Origin: Thuidium tamariscinum | Taxonomy: Eukaryota; Streptophyta; Bryopsida; Hypnales; Thuidiaceae | Assembly (NCBI GenBank): GCA_947034885.2 | Contig: OX344757.2 | Coordinates: forward strand, 20,082,001-20,146,000 | DNA length: 64,000 nt | Reading direction: 5' to 3' | Shown: positions 1 to 12,527 of the stretch, piece by piece | Numbering within the stretch: the stretch's first letter is position 1 | Layout: the number at the start of each line of letters is the position of its first letter | Translations under genes and position numbers: made by a program | Notes under the pieces: generated by a model | Database searches by the model: none | What the model saw: only the letters and a program-made list of their open reading frames with translations | Told to the model about the DNA's origin: nothing

Positions 1-287
1 GAATCGTCCCCAATCAAAAAGACCAGGAAGCACGAGAGACTAGTACAACTCTGCTCCTAAAATTCATACAAAGCCACATCTAAGAAACTACCGTAGTCAA
101 ACCGTCATTATCTACCATGTAAGATACGATGAAGGATGCAATTTCTCCCTTTCCACGAAGCAAGCAAGAACCCAAAGCGCTTCTAAATTCGGCAACCATT
201 TTTGTTAATAAGGAACCCTGATATCTTGCATTCAGTCAATAAATTTCGACCACAGTTCATTCAGTGAATACCGAAAATAATACTCAC

Positions 288-3200
288 CACAAGGATGGAC
301 TGTTTGAGTAACATAGCGCTGTAACGCCCTATCCAATCCGGCTACCAACTGCTGAAGTAACTCAGGAAACTGCTCCGCAGGCATTGCAAAGTATGCATCG
401 AGTGATTCCTCCATGAAGCGCAGCACTTCAACTCCTGACGGTGCACAATTTTCTGAGTTGGAAGCTGGGCTCCATTTCTGACCAACCACCACTTTCACTA
501 ATCAGAGATTCAATGCCACAAAAGTCTTGCAAACAACAGTGGTTCTACGTATGTTCCTATTCTTCATCGCTCAAGAAAACCTACCTTCTTCACAGAGCAA
601 AATTCTTGTGCTTGTAAGAAAACCTAGGAAACACATTTTCATGAGCGTTTTTCTATTCAAAATACTCAGGAATTTGTATGTCCTCACAGTCCATGGGTTA
701 CTAAAAGAAAAACTATGAGCACACCTCCTTATAAACGGACAAAAACAAGCATATTGTATCACGTGAACAAGAACCACACATGCTACTCATGAGACTAACA
801 TCAAGATCAGACTTTTAAATGAACACTACGGAGTTCGTATAAGTGCAGACCACACTGTGATCTCTCCATCTAAAGTCTTTACCCTGACCGATTCGGGCAA
901 AACAAATAACACAATGAACTGAGTATTTGTAAGCAGCTGAACTTCATAACGCCTCGTCCAGTTCACTAAAAGCCTGGAGGGCAATAATCAGCACAGCAAA
1001 TACTACCTCTAGTTGAATGTTGCGATCGACCCACTCGGTCATTTTGTCCACATTATCCTCCACCCACTTTCTTGTTAACTCTCCCATGACCTGATCAGCT
1101 TCAAAAGGTGGCATTTCTCGAATGAGGCTCTTTCCTCCGTCGTCACACTCGGCTCCATCTTCAACAGCAATCCCAACAAGCCGCTTCTCAAGATCGTCTG
1201 AGGCTTTTAATATTGCAACTGTGTCAAGAGTCATTGTAGACAAATTTGACAAATATTGCTTAAACTCTCGACTGTAACACACATGAAGAGTGGCTGCGGC
1301 GACTCCACCCGCAAAAGGATGCCATCTCTTCAGCACAGGGCTATAGTTATCTACTTCACTCATGGCAAAAGCCATTGCGTCCTGCGCTAAAACCGCTAGC
1401 GCTGGTGGAGGCGCAGTAGCAGCCTTAAATGATTTCCGTCTGGAATCCACGGTCTCCATCAGCTGCAAAACGCAAGAATTTCACAACAAGTTTAGAAAAA
1501 TCTGGTTCGATATAAAAGGAGAAGACTCTGAGTGATAAAGAGTTAGACCTATATTATCATGTTCAGATCAGCGTTTGCAGATACTGGCTCCCATTCATAA
1601 TCATGACTACAGAAGCTTTGAATGAGAAATAATCACTTCCAAATTAAAAACTTCTCATATTATCGCCCAATATGGTAATACAGGTAGAACCTCTCTCACT
1701 GCATATCCTCTTTGTGCATAATTTCCAGTAATGGAGCTTGTAAGTGGGGCAAATTTGAAGAACATTCTCTGAAAAGTAGTATTGGAAGTTGACATCTGTA
1801 AATGGCCATTCATTGCACCTCTCTTAGAGCATAGTCCCAACACCATGCACTAAGAGAGGTTCTATCTGTAGTTGAAAAGATGCACTTCTGAAAGTATTAT
1901 ATCATTTCCGGCCTTGAGCTACTCAAGGGTACCTTCTTTCCAAACCCTACCCCACCTCAATTATAGATTCAAAAATCGCAATATCCAGCTCACTATTTCA
2001 CTAACTAAACTATTTAGAGCAATTCAGGGAGTCATCCGCACCTGAGCAAAGGCTGCTCTCACGGAAGACCGAACATAGACATCAACGCGACTAAGTGGAA
2101 TATTTAGTTCTTCTTTTCCGCGTCCCCGATTCTCACGTGATATGTGTTCTCCCAAGATTTGTGCAGACCGAACTGCTACTCCCAATAGGCCTGCCATAAT
2201 GTCACTGGCTCCTCCAGGAAACGAATCATGATATGCTAGGAGCCTCCTCTCTACCCAAAACTGCATGGTACTGAGTGTCGACTTTAATAGCGGCAACTGA
2301 TCGGCTTTGATATTCCCTTTCAAATCATTAGAAACCTCGTCCAGTTGACTTTCAGAAAGCTGGAGAAGCTTGGCTGAAGTCTGACCCGTGTTTACAAACT
2401 GCCGGAAGAAAACCCATGCTAAGAGCAAGTCATGCATTGTCTGGTCAATTCCCAGCACACCCCACGTCTTTTGTATCAACTCAAGTGCTTCGTCCATCTC
2501 TGCTATCACTTCGGCCTTCGGTGGCGTATGAAAAATTGCACTAAGTAGAGCAACGTAGATATGCGCATTCAAAGGAAAACCATCAGCCCAATGCAGGAAA
2601 TCTCCATATTCGCTATTGTGGGCTCGAGTTGCCCTACCCATGGCTGCGCTACGAAGAATTTGCATGATCTCACTGTTTTTCCCTTTGTCTACTGTTTTGT
2701 GTCTATCAGCGATGTCCCGTAAAGATTGCTTCAATCGATGAGCATCCATTCCTCCATCTCCTGGTACTAAAGGATGAGCAAGAAGACCAGCTTCTAGCAC
2801 TCTCAACTGGCGCTTTAGCCAAGATTGATAATCTCCCTCATCTCCGAAGGTTGATGGACCAATATTTTGTAGGAGCTCCAGAGGGACTATCATCGATCCA
2901 TTTCGTTTACTAGCCTGCAAGAAGAAACGGATGGTAAAATTTTCAAGGGTGCAGAAAACAATACACATTATGAAACCTGCCAGAAAATATGCCTAATTAA
3001 CCCTTAAGCGTCTCAATCCTTTTTTGAATTTTTGCACATTTTTGTTTCTAGCTTTGTACAGATATATCATTTACCAGAATTTAATGAATTTGGTCATTAA
3101 AGAAGGTTGTCTTTTCTAGATTCAAGTATTACATTTGATAAATGAGAAGTTAATTGAATGAAACAGGGCCTTGAAGCCCTCTGTTCATCGTCCAGAATAT

Positions 3201-4292
3201 GGACGTCGGAGCGCTTCAGGGTTAAGACCATTTGGATTTTTCTTCTGTAGCAGCAATGCGAAATCTAATCAAATTATGACTACACAGCAGCCCAAACTGA
3301 CAAGGGAGAATAACCAAAATGCAGTATTTTGTCACTTTCATCTCTACAGGGCTTAGTGAGGGATCATTCACATTCAAATAAAGAATCAGTTCAGGCATTA
3401 AGAAGCTCAAGGAGTAATTGAACTGTGTATAATATCTTATAAAGATGAATGCACCTGTCCTGCAGTTGCACGGGACAGAGCTCGCCGAGTCCTCGTTTCA
3501 CTGTTCTCAGATACACGCATCTGTATCCTCAAGACATCTGAAATGGTGATGTTCTTCTTTGATTTGAAGGAAGACGACCGTTGAATTTCAGTGGAGCCAC
3601 CAGAAGATTGCAGGCCAAAAGCCCTCTTCATTTGGCTGGCAGCGGAAGATGTGAGCGACTTATTGGGTTGTGGTTGAGTATCCTGTTTCATACTCATACT
3701 CCTGAAGCTGGGGGCGTTATTTCCACACACTGCCACCAGGATCTCATAAGCTGTTTCTCGGATATCATCTTCTGCATGATCATAAATTCAACATTAGAAG
3801 ATTGTAAGAACTAGACGCACTGTTCGTGACAAAATACTTCGGCTATTCCTCTTCTTCAAAGAAGTTTGGGCAACTAAGTACAACAACATCATGAACAACG
3901 CGACTGCTGATCACAGACCAACATAAGCAGACATCGCACCCTACAACTATCAGAAACTTCAGACTAAGTTACGAAAATTGAGTACCATATCAAGCCAGAA
4001 TGGAGGTAGCAAGATTCAGTCCATGGAAATGCAAGTTAGGCAAAGGCAATCATCAAGAAGACTTTCAATCAGCTACAAAACACCATGAAGACAGCGGCCT
4101 GGCTTAACGCCATGTACTACATAATAATAAGCTCAAACACCAGACCAAATTGAGACATTCTACAATGGAAGAAGCATCTTCATTCTCACCTGACAACTCA
4201 GCTCGAAGAGGTGGAATTGGCGATCCCAGGCGATCACTCTCAGAGCCTGCCTCTCCTTGTTTTCCATTCTGGGCTAACACAGAAGGAGCCAT
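288..4292 (-). CDS. PATROL1-like: PATROL1-like protein with MUN/DUF810 domain, 3' end outside window
   Basis: Plant Munc13-like protein; the Arabidopsis family member PATROL1 controls delivery of the plasma-membrane H+-ATPase. Exons, in order of transcription: 4190-4292, 3455-3771, 2042-2914, 1007-1462, 288-477. All borders are GT-AG and the phases fit, giving 646 codons in the window. The start ATG at 4292 is supported by an in-frame TGA two codons upstream. Exon 2 carries the family's DxRETAYEILVA segment and a Ser/Lys-rich stretch. Exon 3 (residues about 141-431) starts the conserved block with PLELLQ and LEAGLLAHPLVP. Exon 4 has LAQDAMAFA, KRWHPFAGGVA and GKSLIREMPPFEADQV. Exon 5 has SGVEVLRFMEESLDAYFAMP and ends at a consensus gtgagt donor in phase 1. 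Arabidopsis PATROL1 is about 1,000 residues, so roughly 390 residues should lie left of base 1; the first 287 bases read as intron. The N-terminus before the DxRETAYE block is short. Confidence 0.93.
2997..3225. mobile_element. 229 bp TTAA-type MITE in PATROL1-like intron 2
   Basis: The sequence starts TTAACCCTTAAGCG and ends CGCTTCAGGGTTAA, so the ends are imperfect inverted repeats bounded by TTAA. It lies wholly inside the intron between exons 2915 and 3454. Its length, 229 bp, is exactly that of the two TTAA elements at 62721 and 63103. It has no coding potential and is most simply a non-autonomous, piggyBac-like miniature element. Confidence 0.7.
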
Positions 4293-4669
4293 CTCTCACT
4301 CACACCGCAGTGAAAGTCAATCTTTAGAACTGAAAAATCTTCCAAATTTCTCTGAAACAAACGTCAATCTCCTCGCCAGGAAACGCGATAATAAATTCGT
4401 CAGGGTCTTTTCACTAAAAATGTGCTACACAGTTGCCAGAAAATCCACAAAAATCAATATCTGCGACGCTCTCCTCCGCGTTTTCAAAATGCTCCTTCAA
4501 AAATGGTTCTTCAACGAGTCCAAAATACAAGTCCTCGCCGTCATTGCCTATTACCAAATCATCACAACAACTAAAACCACGAAAAATGGCTACAAAATTA
4601 TTTTCACTGCCAACCTCCACCCCTGAAATCAACCACTTCCAACCCTAAAGCTCACGACCGGGAATCCAC

Positions 4670-5135
4670 CAATAACCTCTCAACTCCGCTCCTTCAATTC
4701 CCGTTCTTCATAACACCACGTTCCCATCCTCCATCAACGCCGTGCCTGCAATTTGCTCCACTGACGCGTCCAAAAGAAAAAACACCCTAAAATCTAGAAA
4801 CCAAAAATTTCTCCAGAACGTCTTCAATCGAAGGTTGTGAAACCAGAGGCATGACACCGCCTTCCAATCCTCCCAATCCTCTGTCAACGCCGCACCTGAA
4901 GTTTGGTCCACACTTCCCAAGAAAGCACTGACACTCTAGAAACTCAAACCAAATTTTCTCACAAACCTCTAAGATCAAAGGTTTTCAAAAGCAGAAGCAT
5001 GATACCACCTTCCAATCCTCAATCAACGTTTGTGTCTGAAATTTCCTCCACTTGCATGCACCTCCAAAGAAACTACCCTCACATCTAGATTGTCTAATCA
5101 AAATTTCTCAAAAGTGTCTTAAATCGGAGGTTGCA
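4670..5135. repeat. degenerate tandem repeat, period about 140-150 bp, ~3 copies
   Basis: Related blocks recur upstream of the PATROL1-like start. AATTTCTC-type starts occur near 4806, 4951 and 5101. The core TCTTCAATCGAAGG recurs in diverged form near 4821, 4968 and 5117. The core TCAACGCC recurs near 4734, 4884 and 5023. Spacing is about 139-150 bp. The copies are diverged and non-coding. They lie in the shared 5' region of the PATROL1-like and ZPR1 genes. Confidence 0.65.
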
Positions 5136-6774
5136 AACAGGAGCAGCAAGAATAGGAGCAGGTGGAGGTCGGCGAGCTAGCGCCATGGGACGGAGCTGTG
5201 AGCTATGGCGATGGAGCTGCAACAGCTCGGCAAGTAAACTCGCCAGGACCAGGACAAAGTCTGGCAGCGAGTCCTTGTTTAGGGGGTGACCCTGCTGACT
5301 GCGCAGATGGATGACTCTCATTCGCGGAGGAACGAATGATTTCCGTTTTATGGATGAATGTTGTTCGAGTTTGAATTTCGGACCTCTTCAGCGTTCTCAA
5401 CATATTCCAGCGTTGAGGGCTCTAATCTCCCCGAACTTTTCTGATATTTCAGTTTCAGTCACAGTAAGGCCGACTAGGGTTTCCAAGGTGGATAGGCTGT
5501 CTTTGTTATTTCTCTAAGTTGACTGTACGTTCTTCGAATTTCGTCAGTCCCGCGTCGTTCTTCCAAGCTTTCCTCGAAGGGGGGTTATGTTCATTCGAGC
5601 TCGCCAGCCTGGCTGCAAGTTTTTCCGGTGCTGATCACAGTGAGCTTTCGTTTCAATTCTGTAGAAGCCCCTGTTGTTTTTCTTCTTCTTTCTCTGACGT
5701 ATCATGTAGAGTTAGTGGGATGATTTTGTGATTTAGGCTTTTGAATTTCAGTGTGAAGAAGAAAGAGACTTGTGATTTTTCAAGTATCTCTTCCGCTGAC
5801 TAGTGTCCTGGTTGTGAGTAATTCAAGAGTGAACTCTGCTGTCGTTTGTTAATATTTTACGTTTCGCTTCAAGCCTTCTATCTTTGCTGTTTTCGGGAGC
5901 TGGTTTTTCTCTAAGGAAGAGGAGTCATACGAAGAGTATTCTTGGGGTATTTTGAAATGTTTTGACGGAGTTGTCTTTGTTGAAGTTGATAACCATGAGT
6001 TGCTTTGTGCTGAATCCTCATTTTGGCGAACAATACGGGAATAGAAATCTGCGCGGGTATCCGTACTTATATTTGTATTCATACTCAGACAATTATTGTC
6101 TGCATACTTATATACATATTTAGTTGTGCTTTTGTTTCTTCAGTAAGCGTGAGTCTTGTCTTTATTGAGCAGGACTGGTGTTTTTGAGAGTATAGTTGAC
6201 AGTCTAGACCTTGAAACTTTTAGAGTATTGCCACTGTGCCACTCCCTAGCTGGCATGCCATATATGGTTGGTTGTGCTTAGGATTGCGAATTTATATGGC
6301 AGTAATTCCCTCGCTCATGGTGACAGAAAAAGCTGACTCGTGGAGTTTGAAATATCCATGAATATTATTGAGGATCCCTTGATCAATAGCTCTCCCTCTG
6401 TTCAATTTTTGTGGCAGGAAGCAAAATCGACAAGAAGTCTCTGATTTCGGGGACGGTAAAGAAGTAATTTGGCCCGGGAGCCTAGTGCAGAAATTGGTAA
6501 CATTGCTGCGCCCAACCACTCATTTGCGGTTGACCTGACGAAGGTGCGTTTATTTTGAACTAAACCCCATCCTACCCCTTCCTGCCGGGTCAGGTCTTCA
6601 TTTCGGGCAGGTTTGCAATTTCCTTCAGGGTTTAAGACATACTTGAATTTGCAGGATACGAGTTGTGAAGGGTTTACAGGTAACGACCGGGACTTTGAAC
6701 ATTGAACGAACGAAGGACACGGCTCTCCGTCCGTACACTGCCGTGTCCCCTCTACACTGAACCGGAGAGACCTT

Positions 6775-6783
6775 AAACCCTAA
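6775..6783 (+). promoter_or_regulatory. telo-box AAACCCTAA upstream of ZPR1
   Basis: The motif AAACCCTAA lies 88 bases before the ZPR1 ATG, in the promoter or 5' UTR. Telo-boxes are a known plant promoter element enriched in genes for ribosomal proteins and other translation factors. That suits ZPR1, which binds eEF1A. Function here is inferred from motif and position only. Confidence 0.45.
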
Positions 6784-6870
6784 ATCCCAAAACCCCTCCT
6801 CTCAGCTTTATCTCGTTGTAGCACCTTCAGCATCAACAAACTGCGACTAACACCTTACACGCCAGAGGAG

Positions 6871-9800
6871 ATGAGCAAGACGGAGCAAGAAGACTTAATT
6901 GCAGACGTGGGTGCTGCAGCAGAGGCTTTCACCGCAGATGACGGTGCACCCTTGCACGAGATTGAGAGCTTGTGTATGCGCTGTGGTGAAAATGTATGTT
7001 CATTCCTTGCTTTCCTTCCTCGTTCCATTTATCCCATTTTGCTGTTGTCATTTGATTAGGAGAGGAGAGGGTATGGCTGGACTGTTTTTTACTTTTGAAT
7101 TGCGATGTTATTGAGTGGAATAAAGTTGGAAAATCATCGGAGGAGAATTGAAAGCTTATTGGTCTGGATTGAATTTGGGTTAGCTGTTGGCTGTAGACTT
7201 GATAGATCGGTATTTGCAGACATTTGAGTTTTTTTGGTATTTGCTCTTTTGAGATTCTCTTGTGGAGATTTTGCTTATGCTTTCAGTTAGGATGCTGAGA
7301 TTTCTGTCACGGGTTTTACCTGAAGAAACTAGATTCTCTGGTTTTAAAATGGTGAATTTGAGTGGTCATAGAGTGAATAATTTATGACTCAGATGTGTCC
7401 AAGTTTTAGATCACCTAAAATCAACGTAGAACATTGCATTTATTGCTTAAAGATTAAACAAAATTGACATTGAACTAGAGAAGGTTCTCATATGATCCAT
7501 TCAAAAGTGCCAAAATCATTAGGTTTTATTTTGGGCCTCGTGGTCGTTCAGGGTTTACTACGTTTTACTGAGGAGGTAGTATGCTGCATCTTAGAATGGT
7601 TAGATTAAATTTGTGACATGTGAAGCTCGCAAGAACCGCCAAGTTGTCTGCTTGAATGTTCTCTCTTCTTTTATTGAACCTCAATGTAAGTAACTTTTAT
7701 TTTTGGACTTTAAATTTTACTTGTTTTTTCAGGGTATTACACGGTTGCTCCTTATCCGCATCCCACATTTCCGTGAGGTGGTTCTGATGGCCTTCGATTG
7801 CCCACATTGTAACGAAAGGTTTGTCACGTTTCTGAATCCTAGCTTGAAAGTAGAAATTCCATTTTGGAAGCTAATAGTGGATTGCATTGAAACGTAATTT
7901 CTCATTTTGTAAAGAATGTGTTTCTTCTTCCTATGGGCACATTTTGTTGCACTACTCGAAGCTTCCTTAAGTGATTTAGTCCACTTCTAAAGACATGGAA
8001 GTGGCATATTTAGACCATTTAGGCACGTCGGAGTTAAGCTATCACTTGTCCATAGGAGGTATAGTTGTGGGAAAGTATAGTTATTTCTGGGAGTAAATTT
8101 CGCTTTCCTTGCTTATGATATAGGAACAACGAAGTTCAGTTCGCTGGTCAACTGCAGCCTCAGGGGTGTGCTTATACACTAAAGGTTCCAGCAGGAGAAA
8201 CGAAGGTTGCAATCCACATTGTTGCTTTTGACTCTTTTAAACTCTTGAGTAAAGAGAAATACGAGCATGGTTGTGTTTCCCACTTGTTAGGAGAGTGAGT
8301 ATGCAGATCGCCATGCATTAACATCATGCATTCGTGAGTGTGCAGATGGTCATATATTCAAACTTAACAACCAAATTAAGCATTCTAATTTGTTTCCTAG
8401 ATTTCTCTCCATGCGCATCTGCTGATTTTATTTTTGATTTTATTTGAAACTAAAATTGAACTTTTTCCTATTAACTGTTGGTCCAGGTTCTGAATAGGCA
8501 AGTTGTGAAGTCCGACTCTGCCACAATAAAGGTACCCTTCCTGCCTTGAGAATCAAATGAATTATTTAGGCCTTGGGTTGTTCTTGGCATGTATCAATAA
8601 ATTTTTATTAAAACTTGCTTTAGATATGAAATTGAATTAGACACCATGCATGTGTGGCTCAATGCTAGACTCATTCTTTCAATTTTCACTCCTTGTGTGC
8701 ATTATTTTATGTCTCAAAGAAGTCCTATTTTGAATGAATAATTTGTTTCTCTTGTGTGTAGGTGCCTGAGCTTGAGTTTGAGATTCCTCCCGAGTCTCAA
8801 GCTGGGACACTCTCTACGGTTAGTTGCATTGTCCTTGTCAAGTTTTCCTCTTGGGTTTCTTATCCTTAAACGTTCCATCTTATTATTGAGGATGAAGTAC
8901 AAAAAATCACTGATGTCGCCAGATCTAGAGGGATTCCTAAAATATAATATGGAAAAGCCATGGATCTCATCGCTAGCTCCTACTAGTGTTTATCAACCCG
9001 TTTTACATTCTGCTAAATTTGACTTTGAGTTCTTAGGATATCAGTCCTCTCAGATTTTGATTTTCTACTCAATACTTCACGAGCATGAGGTGCTCTCTAA
9101 CTCTCTTGTCGATTGTGTCTTTCATTGGACATGGTATGTGGTATACTTTGTACACAAGGTTGTCTTATACCATGAATTTGAGTATGGCAGGTTGAAGGAG
9201 TCTTAACAAGGGCAGCAAATGAGCTGCAAGGTTTGCAAGAAGAGCGCAGGGTACTGTGATCCCGCTTTCAGATTTTGAGATATGTTGAAAAATTGCTAGC
9301 ATTTACCTCCCATCTGCGTTTTTATACATTCTTCAGCTCAATGGATCTCCTCTTTAGTTTCTAACAGCTTCGTATTTTGACGCAGAAAGCAGACGCTCAA
9401 ACGGCAGAGGCAATTGATGCTTTTTTGACGAAGCTGAGTGCATGTGCGAAAGGAGAGCAGGACTTTACTTTTATGATCGACGATCCTTCAGGCAATAGTT
9501 ACATTGAGAATCCGTAATGCACTTTCCAAATTTTGTAACTAGTTTACTTTGGACTGCTGGCTAAGTTGTTAGTTTTATGCACCCACTAATATGTAACCCG
9601 TAAGTGCCCAGATGGCTGCTTCCGTATCTACAAGAGTTGGATATTTAGGAAGATTCAAGGAGGTGACAGGATGTACCATTAGAAAGAAAAATAATTTGTC
9701 TATATATTTTAACAATAGGAATATGTTTGAAACTGTAGCTATATAATCAACTAATAGCTCCCAAAGTGGTCTCTCTTTCCTAGTTTTAGTTTGGGCACTT

Positions 9801-12527
9801 GGGGCTATTGCATTATGAAATTGGTGCTCCGTTTATTGTAGGTATGCCCCAAGTTCGGACCCTTTATTGTCAACTGTTTACTACGACCGCACTGATGAAC
9901 AGCAGGAAGCAACGGGTTTTCTTGATCAGCCAACTTCTTCGGCAGTGAGTATTAATGAAGAAGCGGGTCCTGTTTCTACTCCATATGGTCATGTGAAATA
10001 TGCTCCAGCAGGCACAACAATGCTTCCACATGGCTCTGTGGGTGCTCTAGGAGCACACCAGGCAATTGCGCATGGAAATTCTTCTCAAATGTCGGATGCA
10101 ATATTCAAGTACTCAGCACCTGAGGAGGTCAGTGTCGCTTTCCTTTGTTGTATTCTCAATCCTTTCTGCTAGCATGGAATCCTTTGATTCTCGGTCTCAA
10201 TAGTTTTATTTCTTCGGGCAGGTATTACATGGTCTGATTTAATTCAGATTCCACGCAAATCATTTTGCAACAATTGTGGTTTCTTTATGAGACTAGTTTG
10301 GACGAATAGAGGACCTGAAGGAGAAAGCCCAAAATTCTGTAAGGTTTCATCCTCCAGGCCCGTTGTTTTGAACCTCTCGATCTTGACTTCAGGGGTCTCT
10401 TCTAATACCCTCATACACCACAAACCTTGTGTAGCGGAGTAAGCCTAGTGAGGGTTATTCCTAAGGCCAATAAATTTTTACCCTGAGTTGATCTCAACTG
10501 ACTTTTGTTTTTTAATAAATACACTAGGTTCTTTGTACTTTAGGCAGGACTTCTTTGCCGTTGATATCCTGTAGATTAATGGAATTCGTGGGGTGCAGGT
10601 AATGACATTTCCATCAACTTGTGGAGCATGCGGGGTCAAAGCAGATACACGCATGTTTGTTACCAATATCCCTTATTTTAAGGAGGTGATTGTCATGGCC
10701 TCTGCTTGTGATGCATGTGGCTATAAGAATTCTGAGGTAAGTCGAGCTCCTTTTAAGTCTTTTTTTCTTGGGGTGTGGCACAAGCTCAATCTTTTAGTGA
10801 AATCTTTGAAGCAGTTGGGGTTATCATGGTTGCATACTTCATATCTTTTGAAATGGACATTAAACATCTGTGATTAGCGTCAACTTGTGTGCACCCTTCT
10901 TTATGTGTGTTCTGTTTTGGGAGGAGAAGCATATGCATTAAACCATACATTTTAGATCGGTTTATAGAAATTGGGTGCTTTAAAGACACTTCTTCATTCT
11001 AACTTGTTTAACTTCATTCTAACTTGGGTGCGAACTTTTCAGTTGAAACCTGGCGGCAAGATACCTGCGAAAGGAAAGAAAATCAGTCTCGTAGTTAAGT
11101 CAGTGAGAGACCTTAACCGGGATGTTATTAAGGTGAGCAACTCTCCATCCATGTGGATATTGTCAGAATGTGTGGTATTCTTATCCTTGATCATTTTTTC
11201 CGTGGTATATTAGAATAGGAATGTATCCATGTATTATCCTACGATATTGGAATGGATGCCGTATGGCGTGCTATCTTAGGATACTGGAACTAAATATTGT
11301 TTGCACACTGGGTCTTGCAACAGACTTGTGTACTTTAGAAGTCTTTAGTTTTGCCATGGCTATTGATGACTTGACGCGTTGTTCGTTTACTCCTAAGTGC
11401 CGAAGCTACTAGTAGATTGTGTGGAAGCTACCAGATTTTTTTCATCTCCTGTGAAAATGGAAGCGGAAACTTGTGGCCATTTGACAATTGCAGTGACATC
11501 GTTTGGTAGGGAGGAAATACCTGTATTCGTGCTCTAATAAGGTCCTTTCGAAACATTGACTTTGATTCTTGTTTATATTTATATTTCAGTCGGATACAGC
11601 TACCGTTGAGATTCCAGAATTGGAGTTGGAACTGTCGCCAGGGACTCTCGGAGGCCTAGTTACTACTGTAGAAGGACTCCTAACAAATATCAGTCAAAGT
11701 AAGCTGTTGCAATACTGCAAGATTGGGAGCAGAGAAAGTATTTAATTTGAGATTCTTCGTTGAAGTCCTGTAAGTGGCTGCAATATACTAGAACTGATCC
11801 TATATGTCTATTACTTGTAGGTTTGAAGCGGGTGCATGGGTTCAGTATTGGCGACAGTGCTGAAGCATGGAAGAGGAGCAAATGGCAAGAGTTTGATAGT
11901 CATTTGCAGAAGGTATTTGTTCTCTTCCACTTCATAGTCAATCACTTGAGTCTTCATGTTCCAGTGGTATTAGTATATACTCCATAATTGTTTCAATGTA
12001 GTCATGTTTGTGACATGTACTCCAGATTTCCTATTTTGTGTAACATTTGTAGGGGCTTTAATTTGTTCCTTGGAGGAATCCAAAACTCTTAATGTCTTGA
12101 TCTGACCTCTTTTCTCAGTTATTGAAAGTGGAAGAAGAGTGGACGTTGGTATTGGATGATGCACTTGCGAACTCTTTCATAGCACCAGCAACAGATGACT
12201 TCGAAAGTGACATGCAATTAAAATGTATTGGGCCGTCTTTTCTTCTTTGTTGGCATGTGATTTGGCATTTTTGTGTGGTATTGAATTTTTTGTTTGAGAT
12301 GATTTGAAATTTTACGATGTAAACCACTGCTCTTGCTGACTTGGTGTTAGTTTCTGTTGCCCCCTTAGCTAGGGTTTTCTTTATTTTCAGCATTTTCCAG
12401 AGTTGATGTGTCTGGAATGGATCTGTTTGCAGCTGAAGAATACGAGCGGACATTTGAACAAAACGAAGACCTTGGCTTAAATGACATGGATACCTCCGCC
12501 GCAGATGGAGCTTACAGCGCAGCTTAA
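6871..12527 (+). CDS. ZPR1: ZPR1 zinc-finger protein, complete, 14 exons
   Basis: ZPR1 is a conserved eukaryotic protein that binds eEF1A and acts as its folding factor. Exons: 6871-6993, 7733-7818, 8124-8205, 8487-8531, 8762-8818, 9191-9250, 9386-9513, 9842-10127, 10599-10736, 11043-11132, 11590-11698, 11821-11912, 12119-12224, 12433-12527. All introns are GT-AG and phases match, giving 498 residues. The two family ZPR1 modules are complete. Zinc finger 1 is C35-x2-C38 with C64-x2-C67. Zinc finger 2 is C297-x2-C300 with C326-x2-C329. Both are followed by the family beta-rich segments ([40 protein letters not shown]) and paired IPELE-type motifs. The C-terminus [17 protein letters not shown] matches the conserved tail. 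The last acceptor is uncertain: using the AG at 12389-12390 (exon from 12391) keeps frame and adds 14 residues. The ATG lies at the expected N-terminus, upstream of the first finger. Confidence 0.96.

Larger units (their letters stand above)
4293..6870. other. 2.6 kb divergent intergenic region with both promoters
   Basis: This region separates the PATROL1-like start (minus strand) from the ZPR1 start (plus strand). It should hold both 5' UTRs and promoters. Apart from the tandem repeat at 4670-5135 and a telo-box at 6775, no gene is recognised. The part from about 6050 to 6870 exists as a decayed second copy near 35.7-36.9 kb. Confidence 0.6.

Noticed and set aside
1-287. Search for the next PATROL1-like exon at the left end.
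   Set aside because: No frame continues the conserved block after the donor at 287; the stretch is best read as intron, with further exons outside the window.
4150-5731. Many ORFs of 60-158 codons on both strands.
   Set aside because: The plus-strand ORF at 4150 is antisense to the first PATROL1-like exon. The others lie in the UTR/promoter and tandem repeat, with no conserved motif.
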